A stretch of 64,000 nt of DNA from Austropuccinia psidii (taxonomy: Eukaryota > Basidiomycota > Pucciniomycetes > Pucciniales > Sphaerophragmiaceae). The notes under the pieces are model-generated. The model did no database searches, was not told the origin of the DNA, and worked only from the letters and a program-made list of their open reading frames with translations. The stretch spans positions 55,188,937 through 55,252,936 of the forward strand of contig JALGQZ010000001.1 of NCBI GenBank assembly GCA_023105745.1. The letters are read 5' to 3'. Each line of letters opens with the position of its first letter. The first letter of the stretch is position 1. A program made the translations under genes and the position numbers. Positions 35,799-46,582 of this stretch are shown one piece after another.

Positions 35799-38333
35799 AC
35801 TTTTCCAAAGATGTTTTAAATACTTTAAAAGAGATTAAAAATAGTATATTACTTCTAAAAGAAATTAAAAACAGTTTATTATCATTACAAGAAATAAGCA
35901 ATAACTTATCTTCTTTAACAAATATTGTTGTACAAAATCAAAAAGAAATTGACAACATTAAGTTTATTGTGGAAAATAATAAAACAAAGATTTTGCTTGA
36001 AAACACTCAAAAATTAATACAAGGACAACAAGAATTGTATAAATACGTAAAAGATATCAAAGATAACACTTTGATAATCAATTATGACGTGAGTATTGCC
36101 AATCTTACAGAAAAAGTAAACAAACTAAGTATTTCTGTAGAAAGATTTGAGGAAAAACCTTCATCACACCAGAAATTACTTTTGGACCATGTGGAAAAAA
36201 GTGATGAAGCAAGAATGCATCTGAAAGATGATATTCAAAGTGAAATAAGACTCATCACTGATAAAATGGATAAAATTAATGAAGCCAACTTAAATATGCC
36301 AAAATTAACAACTCCATTTTCTCACATAAGTAGCCCTGTTAAACCAAAAGAGGAATTAACAAATCCATTGATAACAAACCTTAGTCACCAAGAAAATAAC
36401 CAAGTCTTATTGAAAGAAGCACCTCAATTGAAAGAATGGCCAACATTCACAGGAGAAGGTGAATATGACCACATGTCATTTATCGAAACAATTGACATGC
36501 TACAAGAATATTATGCCATACCAGATGAATTAATTACTGCCAGATTACATTCATTGTTTGAAAAATCCGCAAAAAGGTGGTATTATGGCATAAGACAACG
36601 AAATGCCAAAAACATCTGGTTTTTGTGGAAAAAATAAATAATCACCAAGTGGGCTAATGATGCCTGGAGGTACAAGACAGAGACTACATTTGGAAATTCT
36701 TTCTTTGACCCAGAAAAAGACAAACCTTTAGCTTGGTTCTTAAAACAAGTTGAAAGACTAAATGCACTGTACCCAGAAATGTCACAAAAGATGGCGCATA
36801 TGAAAATACTTAAGAAATGTGGAGGAGAGCTAGAACATGCCCTAAGAAGCAGGTTTATAGAATCATGCTCCACAGAAGAGTATATCAATGCACTAGAGGA
36901 CATACTGAAAAGAACAAAAATTGGCAGAAGTTGGAAGGAATTGGACATTAAAAGTGCAAATAAGCCATTTATTAAAAGAGACAAATCAAAAGAAGCTTTC
37001 AAGCCCAATACATCCAACAATAATGAGCAAGGAAAATGCCATAAATGTGGGGGTATTGGACACTTAGTCAATAACTGCCTCAAAAAGGCAGAAATCAATG
37101 AAATTGTGGAAACAGAAAACCACAATGACAAAGAGGAGAAATCTGATCCTGAAAAAGAGATAGAAGATTCAGAAACTTCTGAAAGTTATGAAATTAATAT
37201 AATCAATTCACAAATTAATAATATTTATATAATTTATGAAGTACTAGATGTTAACTCAAACTTACCACAAGTTGTAACATCTGACACAAACCTGACAAAT
37301 GTACAAGAGGCCAAAATGTATAGAACCAAAGTTGCAAAAGGAATGGGATATACAGCTGGAAAATTAAGTATAAGTATTTTTATGGTTGATAACCAAGAGT
37401 CAAAAGTGAACTTGGATACAGGAGCATATTGTAACTGTGTTGGTAAAAGTTATTTAAAAACAATTGTTCCAGATTGGCAAGAAAAACTTATGCCAGTACA
37501 AGGTGTCAAATTTAGTAGTGCAAGTGAGAGCATGAAGCCCCTTGGAATAATTGATTTAACACTCATTTTTCCTCACCCCTCACAATGTGTCAGAATTAAA
37601 GTGGAGTTTGTAGTAATGGACAACTGTACTAGTAATCACTTCATACTTGGAAATGACTACTTGTCAATCTATGGTATAGACATGATTAACCAAAAAGATA
37701 GATATTTTACCATAGGAGACAACAAAATACAAAAGTTTGGCTTCTTAAATAACAAAAAACAAATTACAGTTATTAAGAATGAAGAGAAAAGTCCAGAAAA
37801 AGGACTTTTAATATCTGAACAACACAAGAAGGCAGAATTCAATCCAGAATTAACAGAGAAAATGAAAGAAAAATTGATTGACCTCTTATTTAATTACAAA
37901 AATGCCTTTGCAACTGACAAAGAGCCACTAGGTGCCATAATTGGGCATGAGGTGGATATAATTCTTAATGTGGAAAAACCTTACCCACCTTTACTGAGGA
38001 GAGCTGCTTACCCAGCTAGTCCAAGGGCTAGAGAGGCCTTGGAGGTACACATCAAAAAATTAATGGACCTTGGAGTATTAAGATAAGTGGGACATAATGA
38101 ACAGGTAGAGGTCACTACACCTGTCATTAGAACTTGGCATAATGGAAAATAAAGAATGGTAGGAGACCTTAGAGCCCTGAACACCTATACCATTCCAGAC
38201 AGATATCCAATAACCAGAATCCATGAGACATTGACACAATTGTCACAAGCTAAGTTCATTACAGCCATGGATGCTTTAAAGGGCTTTCATCAAAATGTCT
38301 TAACATACAATGCCAAGAAACTACTAAGGATAA
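35107..38333 (+). pseudogene. Element B Gag, protease and start of RT (frame G)
   Basis: ATG at 35107 opens frame G (MTTRRGSQYSIQS). It needs the same two 1-base repairs as frame X, then runs from about 35671 to 38086 with one stop (TAA 36635-36637, where C has GAA). In order: a charged region; a heptad-rich coiled coil (about 35800-36170); capsid-like EWPTFTGEGEYDHMSFIETI and WFLKQVERLNALYPEMSQK; zinc knuckle CHKCGGIGHLVNNC (near 37038); retropepsin NLDTGAYCNCVG; then the RT start LRRAAYPASPRAREALE. Stops at 38084 (LRK to TAA) and about 38150 (GKS to TAA) follow. At 38330-38334 the sequence jumps back to pre-protease sequence. Confidence 0.85.
35783..35792 (+). promoter_or_regulatory. Candidate -1 frameshift site TTTCCCAAAG, element B
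   Basis: Read in frame X as T TTC CCA AAG, this holds two overlapping X_XXY_YYZ heptamers (TTTCCCA and CCCAAAG), four bases before the X stop TAA. A -1 slip gives TTT CCC AAA GAA ATA, exactly the main Gag frame. The same ten bases are kept in C; element A has a decayed version. Confidence 0.45.
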
Positions 38334-41300
38334 TTAATGCATAAATTAATAATATTGATATAATTTATGAAGTACTAGATGTTAACCCAAACTTAACACA
38401 AGTTAGAACATCTGACACAAACCTGAAAAATATACAAGATGCCAAAATGTACAGAACCAAACCTGAAAAAGGAATGGGATATACAGCTGGAAAATCAAGT
38501 ATAAGTATTGTTATGGTTGATAACAAAGAAGGAAAAGTGAGCTTGGATACAGGAGCATATTGTACCTGTGTTGGTAAAAGTTATTCCAAAAACCATTATT
38601 CCAGATTGGCAAGAAAGACTTATTCCAATACAAGGTGTCAAATTTAGTAGTGCAAGTGAGAGCATGAAGCCCCTTGGAATAATTGATTTAACACTCATTT
38701 TTCCTCATCCCTAACAATGTGTCAGAATTAAAGTAGAGTTTTCAGTAATGGACAACTTTACTAGTAATCACTTCATACTTGGAAATGACTACTTGTCAAT
38801 TTATGGTATAGATATCTCTAACCAAAAAGATAGATATTTTACCATAGGAGACAACAAAAGACAAAGATTTGGCTTCTTAAATAACAAAAAACAAATTACA
38901 GTTATTACAAATGAAGAGAAAAGTGCTGAAAAGGTACTTTTAATATCTGAACAACACAAAGAGGCAGAATTGAATCAAGAATGAACAGAAAAAATGAAAG
39001 AAAAATTGATTGACCTCTTATTTAAGTAAAAAAATGCCTTTGCAACTGATCAAGAGCCACTAGGTGCCATAATTGGGCATGAGGTGGATATAATTCTTAA
39101 TGTGGAAAAACCTTACCCACCTTTACTGAGGAGAGCTGCTTACCCAGCTAGTCCAAGGGCTAGAGAGGCCTTGGAGGTACACATCAAAAAATTAATGGAC
39201 CTTGGAGTATTAAGATAAGTGGGACATAATGAACAGGTAGAGGTCACTACACCTGTCATTAGAACTTGGCATAATGGAAAATAAAGAATGGTATGAGGCT
39301 TTAGAGCCCTGAACACCTATACCATTCCAGACAGATATCCAATACCCAGAATCCATGAGACATTGACACAATTGTCACAAGCTAAGTTCATTACAGCCAT
39401 GGATTCTTGAAAGGGCTTTCATCAAAATGTCTTAACATACAATGCCAAGAAACTACTAAGGATAATAGTCCACTGTGGGATTTTTGAATACTTAAGGATG
39501 CCATTTGGTATAAAGAATGCACCTTCCCATTCACAATGAGTCAGAATTAAAGTAGAGTTTTTAGTAATGGAAAACTTTACTAGTAATCACTTCATACTTG
39601 GAAATGACTACTTGTCAATTTATGGTATAGATATCTCTAGCCAAAAAGATAGATATTTTACCATAGGAGACAACAAAAGACAAAGATTTGGCTTCTTAAA
39701 TAACAAAAAACAAATTACAGTTATTACAAATGAAGAGAAAAGTGCTGAAAAGGGACTTTTCATACCTGAACAACACAAAGAGGCAGAATTGAATCAAGAA
39801 TGAACAGAAAAAATGAAAGAAAAATTGATTGACCTCTTATTTAAGTACAAAAATGCCTTTGCAACTGACAAAGGGCCACTAGGTGCCATAATTTGGCATG
39901 AGGTGGATATAATTCTTAATTTAGAAAGACCTTACCCACCTTTACTCAGGAGACCTGCGTACCCAGCTAGTCCAAGGGCTAGAGAAGCCTTGGAGGTACA
40001 CATTAAAGAATTAATGGACCTTGGAGTATTAAGAAAAGTGGGACATAATGAACAGGTAAAGGTCGCTACACCAGTCATTAGAACTTGGCATAATGGAAAA
40101 TAAAGAATGGTAGGAGACCTTAGACCCCTGAACACCTATACCATTCCAGACAGATATCCAATAACCAGAATCCATGAGACATTGACACAATTGTCACAAG
40201 CTAAGTTCATTACAGCCACGGATGCTTTAAAGGGCTTTCATCAAAATGTCTTAACATACAATGCCAAGAAACTACTAAGGATAATTAATGCATGAATTAA
40301 TAATATTGATATAATTTATGAAGTACTAGATGTTAACCCAAACTTAACACAAGTTAGAACATCTGACACAAACCTGAAAAATATACAAGATGCCAAAATG
40401 TACAGAACCAAACCTGAAAAAGGAATGGGATATACAGCTGGAAAATCAAGTATAAGTATTGTTATGGTTGATAACAAAGAAGGAAAAGTGAGCTTGGATA
40501 CAGGAGCATATTGTACCTGTGTTGGTAAAAGTTATTCCAAAAACCATTATTCCAGATTGGCAAGAAAGACTTATGCCAATACAAGGTGTCAAATTTAGTA
40601 GTGCAAATGAGAGCATGAAGCCCCTTGGAATAATTGATTTAACACTCATTTTTCCTCATCCCTCACAATGTGTCAGAATTAAAGTAGAGTTTTCAGTAAT
40701 GGACAACTTTACTAGTAATCACTTCATACTTGGAAATGACTACTTGTCAATTTATGGTATAGATATCTCTAACCAAAAAGATAGATATTTTACCATAGGA
40801 GACAACAAAAGACAAAGGTTTGGCTTCTTAAAAAACAAAAAACAAATTACAGTTATTACAAATGAAGAGAAAAGTGCTGAAAAGGGACTTTTCATATCTG
40901 AACAACACAAAGAGGCAGAATTGAATCAAGAATGAACAGAAAAAATGAAAGAAAAATTGATTGACCTCTTATTTAAGTACAAAAATGCCTTTGCAACTGA
41001 TCAAGAGCCACTAGGTGCCATAATTGGGCATGAGGTGGATATAATTCTTAATGTGGAAAAACCTTACCCACCTTTACTGAGGAGAGCTGCTTACCCAGCT
41101 AGTCCAAGGGCTAGAGAGGCCTTGGAGGTACACATCAAAAAATTAATGGACCTTGGAGTATTAAGATAAGTGGGACATAATGAACAGGTAGAGGTCACTA
41201 CACCTGTCATTAGAACTTGGCATAATGGAAAATAAAGAATGGTATGAGGCTTTAGAGCCCTGAACACCTATACCATTCCAGACAGATATCCAATACCCAG

Positions 41301-42235
41301 AATCCATGAGACATTGACACAATTGTCACAAGCTAAGTTCATTACAGCCATGGATGCTTGAAAGGGCTTTCATCAAAATGTCTTAACATACAATGCCAAG
41401 AAACTACTAAGGATAATAGTCCACTGTGGGATTTTTGAATACTTAAGGATTCCATTTGGTATAAAGAATGCACCTTCCCATTCACAATGAGTCAGAATTA
41501 AAGTAGAGTTTTTAGTAATGGAAAACTTTACTAGTAATCACTTCATACTTGGAAATGACTACTTGTCAATTTATGGTATATATATCTCTAGCCAAAAAGA
41601 TAGATATTTTACCATAGGAGACAACAAAAGACAAAGACTTGGCTTCTTAAATAACAAAAAACAAATTACAGTTATTACAAATGAAGAGAAAAGTGCTGAA
41701 AAGGGACTTTTCATACCTGAACAACACAAAGAGGCAGAATTGAATCAATAATGAACAGAAAAAATGAAAGAAAAATTGATTGACCTCTTATTTAAGTACA
41801 AAAATGCCTTTGCAACTGACAAAGGGCCACTAGGTGCCATAATTTGGCATGAGGTGGATATAATTCTTAATTTAGAAAGACCTTACCCACCTTTACTCAG
41901 GAGACCTGCGTACCCAGCTAGTCCAAGGGCTAGAGAAGCCTTGGAGGTACACATTAAAGAATTAATGGACCTTGGACTATTAAGAAAAGTGGGACATAAT
42001 GAACAGGTAAAGGTCACTACACCAGTCATTAGAACTTGGCATAATGGAAAATAAAGAATGGTAGGAGACCTTAGAGCCCTGAACACCTATACCATTCCAG
42101 ACAGATATCCAATAACCAGAATCCATGAGACATTGACACAATTGTCACAAGCTAAGTTCATTACAGCCATGGATTCTTTAAAGGGATTTCATCAAAATGT
42201 CTTAACATACAATGCCAAGAAACTACTAAGGATAA
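38334..42235 (+). repeat. Tandem duplication, two units of 1951 bp, of protease/RT segments
   Basis: Units 38334-40284 and 40285-42235 are nearly identical. Each unit is itself made of two pieces: pre-protease through RT up to FGIKNAPSH, then a jump back to mid-protease (after about 39530; 41481) through RT LLRI. With the original copy and the final one there are five partial protease/RT segments in a row. Junctions J1 (38330-38334) and J3 (40281-40285) share ATAAT microhomology; J2 (39531) and J4 (41482) share one base or so. DTGAYC motifs occur at about 37417, 38545 and 40496. All units carry common stops (LRK, GKS), so they cannot give full-length Pol. Confidence 0.9.
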
Positions 42236-43260
42236 TAGTCCACTGTGGGATTTTTGAATACTTAAGGATGCCATTTGGTATAAAGAATGCACCTTCCCAT
42301 TATCAAAGGATGATGAATACCATATTTCATGAAGAATTATCAGAAGGATGGTTAATTATCTATATTGATGATATCATAGTTTGCTCAGAAACTTGGGAAA
42401 ATCACCTTACAAGACTAGAAAGGACACTACAAAAAATAGTGCAAGTGAATATGAAAATTTCCTTGAAAAAGTGTCATTTGCATAAAGTGAACTAAAGGCA
42501 CTAGGACCTATTGTATCTGGACTTAGTCTAGGCATAGACAAGAATAGAGTAGCAGCAGTACTACTTAAGCCAATTCCTCAAACCAAAAAAGAAATGCAAT
42601 CATTTCTAGGATTTGCTGGTTACTATAGACAGCATATAAAGGACTTTGCCAAAATTGCCAAATCCTTGTATAAACTATGTGATCAAAAAACATTCTATGA
42701 AATGACAGAAGAAAGAGTCAAGGCATATGAGTAATTGAAAAATTACTTAAAAAATGCCCCATTTCTTCTAATGCCAGATTGGAAACTACCCTTTAAACTT
42801 TGCATTGATGTTTGTGGAGAAGGACTAGGTGCTGCACTACATCAGACACAAATTATCAATGATAAACCAGGGGAAGGACCAATTTGTTTTATTTTACACA
42901 GATAAAGCCAACAGAGGCAAGATATGGAGCAACCCAAAGGGAATGCCTCTTCTTAGTGTGGGCTTTACAAAAATTACATTATTATTTGGATGGAACAGTA
43001 TTTGATGTGATTACAGACTGTAATGCTGTAAAATCTCTATTAAATATGAAGACTCCAAATAGACATATGCTGAGATGGCAGATTGCTATCCAAGAATATA
43101 GAGGAAATATGACTATTGCTCATAAATCCGCTAAAATTCATAAAAATGCAGTTGGTCTTAGCAGATGAGCTCTAGCAAATAACCCTGACAATCCAGCATG
43201 GGTGCCATAGGAAGAGCACCATATAGAAGGAATTTGTGTTACAGACATTGGCACATAATC
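41482..43260 (+). pseudogene. Element B final RT copy and RNase H
   Basis: The last segment continues past the array: mid-protease, LRRPAYPASPRAREALE, a TAA in GKS, then from 42058 FRT palm with LRALNTYTIPDRYPI, RMPFGIKNAPSHYQRMMNTI and catalytic YIDDIIVCSE, to a stop at 42495. Connection and RNase H follow with [45 protein letters not shown] and [20 protein letters not shown]. Stops at about 42733, 43166 and 43208 and a frame change near 42895 show it is inactive. Only this copy carries the YIDD box. Confidence 0.85.
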
Positions 43261-43299
43261 TTTAACCAAGCAAAAGAAAGCTATAAGATAGACATGAAT

Positions 43300-44788
43300 T
43301 GCCATATCTTAAGCTAACGTTTAATGAAAGACTGCAAAGATCCACCACTTTCATCAAAATTAGATGAAACATGGAAAAGTGCATATGATGAAGGAAGATT
43401 CCACCTCCTTGATGGAATCCTTTGCCATGGAACAAAACACACATGTGTTATGGCCTTAACAGATAGAGCACTAAGAAACACTATTTTACTTGAGTGTCAT
43501 GATGGTGTTGCAGCTGGACATCTCTCAGAAGATAGAACACTAGAAAGGGTGAAAACCTGCTCTTGGTGGCCGAATTGGAAGAAAGATGTTGCAGAATACT
43601 GCCAAACCTGTGACAGATGTCAAAATTCCAACAGAGCCACAGGAAAGAAATTTGGAATGATGATCCAAATCCAAGAACCAAAATCCCCTTAGGAAATAGT
43701 TCCTATGGATTGGGTAACAGCATTACCTCCAGGAGGAGACAGAAGCTATAATGCATGCCTAGTATTAGTTGACAGGTATAGCAACACTCCCATGTTCCTA
43801 CCATGTCACAAAGATTACACAGCTATGGAGACAGCCATAATGATATGGAATAAAGTCATTAGCCACACAGGCTTATTCCAAAATATCATAAGTGACAGAG
43901 ACCCAAAATTCACTTCAGCATTATGGAAAAATCTCCATAACTTGTTTGGGACAAAGTAATTATTCTCAAAAGCTTACCATCCTCAAACTGATGGTTTAGC
44001 AGAAAGAATGATACAAAACTTGGGGGACATGATCACAATATCATGTGCTTATGGACTAAAATTCAAAGATTCTTATGGTTTTACCCATGATTGGTGTACA
44101 CTAATACCAGCCGTTGAACTGGCATATAAAACATCAATCCATTCTTCTACTGGCAAAACACCAGCAATGCTAGAAAAAGGTTGGAATCCAAGACATCCTT
44201 ATGATACCGTCAAAAAGGACTTAGTGGATATACATCCAACAGCAAGAAGTTTTAAGATAATGCTTAACAAACCAAGACACCATGCAAACAGATGTATGCC
44301 AGATTCTCTCAAATATGCAAACAAAAGATGGGATAAAAGTCATAAACCACCTGACTTAAAAATAGGAGACTTGGTCCTAGTATCAACCCTTAATTTTAAT
44401 AACATAAAATGCCCAAAGGAATTAAAACATTCCTTTGCAAGACCATTTATGATAAAAGCACTTCATGGACCCAATGCTGTGCAATTGGAACTCACAGGTG
44501 AATTAATGAGCAAACACCCAACTCTCCCTGTAAGTCTGATAAAACCTGAAAGCTCAATTGATAAGGAACTATTCCCACTAAGAAATAAAACCCCCCTTGA
44601 AAGAAGGAGAGGAAAAGAAAATTTTGAAAGTCCTTCAAGAAAGAAAGACAAGAAACAAAAGAGAAAGAGAATACCTTTTAAGGTATAGAAATTTAACTCA
44701 AGAGGATGAATGGCTACTTGAAAAAGATATAACAAATTCTGATAAACTACTAAGAGGGTTCAGACATGAAAGAAAACCTAAAGAATAG
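43300..44788 (+). pseudogene. Element B integrase and chromodomain, degenerate
   Basis: The zinc module HDGVAAGHLSEDRT...CQTCDRCQ is followed by the DDE core: MDWVTALPPGGDRS, SDRDPKFTSALW, and after a stop in GTK (TAA about 43957) YHPQTDGLAERM. Frame 44008-44688 continues through SIHSSTGKTPAMLEKGWNP and GDLVLVSTLNFNNIKC. Near a C6 run at 44591-44596 the reading changes frame to EGEEKKILKVLQERK and the chromodomain-like REREYLLRYRNLTQEDEWLL, ending RHERKPKE at 44788. The same stop and frame offset occur in C, so they were inherited or transferred between copies. Confidence 0.87.
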
Positions 44789-44894
44789 AAAAATCAAGCA
44801 TTATTGAGCTTCAAGACTAACAAAGTCTATTGAAGAGGTAGGACAGTGGATGATACCTTAATTACACATATCAGATTGTAGTAAAATATTTTTT

Positions 44895-44906
44895 GGTGGT
44901 AGGGAA
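44895..44906 (+). promoter_or_regulatory. Candidate polypurine tract, element B
   Basis: GGTGGTAGGGAA lies just before the 3' LTR; element C has GGTGGCAGGGAA at the same place. Confidence 0.55.
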
Positions 44907-46582
44907 TTTGAACCTTTAGGATATGAACACATACCCAAAAAGGTCACAAGAAATATTTAAAATAATTATACCTTAAAAATAATTACCTTAAAGCTACAAA
45001 AATACTATAAATAGGCATGAGATTTGGTTTAACTTGAAAGCAAATGAATAAGCACGTGAAAAAAAAATACCCCATTGGATTCCTCATGGTAAAATACACA
45101 TATACCATTTTTATGGCATATCTGTAAAGTCAATATTTAATGAGTTATAAGTAATAACACCTTATAAAAAACATGACTCTTTAATTATTTCAAATACCAA
45201 TGAAACAACATGTGAAATAAATTGTACCATTGGATTCTCCATAAACCTCTACACATAAAAAAAATTAAGAAGCTAATCTACAAAGTCAATACTTAAGGAG
45301 TTAGGCTGAATATATGCACTTTTTTGGTCAACGCATATATTCAAGGATTTTAGCTAATATCTTTTGAAATATACATCATAGACTGATGAACCAAAAATAA
45401 AGTCACCATTTAATTACTGTAGGAACATAGAAATAAACTTTATTTCACAATTTATAAACAAGGTTAAAACCTGTAATAGATTATTGATTAAAATCAATAG
45501 AGCTGGTGGCCACTTTGTTGTGAAAGTAGCCCAAACTTACAAAAAGGCAGACAGTCAGATCCTACTAGTTCATTTGTGAAGAATGACGTATTTCTTATTA
45601 CGATATTCAAGGTATAACCCTTTGAAATCTTGGTTTGAAGTGTAAAATATTAGATTTCAACAGAAAAGATGAGTTACAAGAAAAATCATCAAAAATAGAT
45701 TTTTGATGATGTAATAAAATTCTCTTGGCAGTGTAGTAAGGACATGCCAAGCTATGAGAATCCACTCCCATAATAGCTGTAGCGTGTATAACTCAAAAGC
45801 TATTAATGATCAACGCTTAAGCGTAAATTTGATCATTTAAGATCACTCACTGTAATCTTGTTTTACGTTTAACAGTCAGATAAGTGATAAAACTGGTGAA
45901 TACTATTAGAATATGATTAATACCAATGAAATCCACAAAGCTCAGGCTTCTGCCAAGCCTATGATGTCATCAAACATAGAGTTATAGTGATAACTTTAAA
46001 TAATGGTGTAATTATGAGGTAAGAAGGTTTGATCATGATGGAATCATCACCAAACCTTAAACTATTGATCAATTCTAGTAGAAAGCATCAGTACACATCT
46101 ACTAGAAGCCTGATGGACTCTAGGAGGCAGGTATTCACTATAAATAGAGCTCTTTTTACTCTGTTTTCCCCTCAGACGCTTACAAAACACCAAATAATTA
46201 GAACAAAAAAGGTAATTTCTTTATTCTTTATATATAAAACTCTTATATTATCAAAGAAAAAAGATCATCCTTATCATAATCATAATTCGTGATGTGATTA
46301 TTTCAATTATTCAATTGTTTTGTTTAAATTTCACTTAAAAACCTCAATTCCACATAAAACCAAGATAAATTGTAATTTCTCTTATATTATATTATTTTTT
46401 TTATAATATAGGCTATATTATTATATTTATTTAATAATATAATTATTTTTACGCCATAATTATGATAATTCTTTATTATCATAATTCTTTTTATCTTATT
46501 TATTTTATTTATAAGGACATTCATAGTACAATAAGTAAAATATTAGTAATTCTTACTTATTGTTTCATAGTCAAACCTTACA
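44907..46582 (+). repeat. 3' LTR of element B
   Basis: Starts TTTGAACCTTTAGG (TG mutated to TT) and ends AAACCTTACA. Relative to the 5' LTR about 300 bp are missing around 46380, in the AT-rich part. Confidence 0.9.
46139..46146 (+). promoter_or_regulatory. LTR TATA box (TATAAATA)
   Basis: TATAAATA followed by GAGCTC and a pyrimidine-rich stretch. The box is conserved on the minus strand at 50293-50300 and 59363-59370 in element C. It is the likely U3 promoter core. Confidence 0.55.

Larger units (their letters stand above)
32423..46582 (+). mobile_element. Element B: Ty3/Gypsy chromovirus-type element with internal tandem array
   Basis: A 14.2-kb element: 5' LTR 32423-34409, PBS, gag, a run of five partial protease/RT segments, RNase H, integrase, chromodomain, PPT, 3' LTR 44907-46582. 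Flanks are ATCTT (32418-32422) and ATATT (46583-46587), a 5-bp target duplication with one mismatch. Without the array it would be about 10 kb, like A. It is closely related to element C and more distantly to A. Stops and frameshifts are present, yet long stretches stay open (gag to protease has one stop over about 860 codons), so decay is moderate. Confidence 0.95.

Noticed and set aside
38084..38155. RIP-type C-to-T mutation as the cause of the stops
   Set aside because: The shared stops in B come from AAA to TAA and TCA to TAA, which are transversions. Only a few stops (CAA to TAA before protease) fit C-to-T, so no general RIP signature is visible by eye.
38334..42235. Satellite or CRISPR-like array
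   Set aside because: Units are 1951 bp of retrotransposon coding sequence, only two units long, with no spacers.
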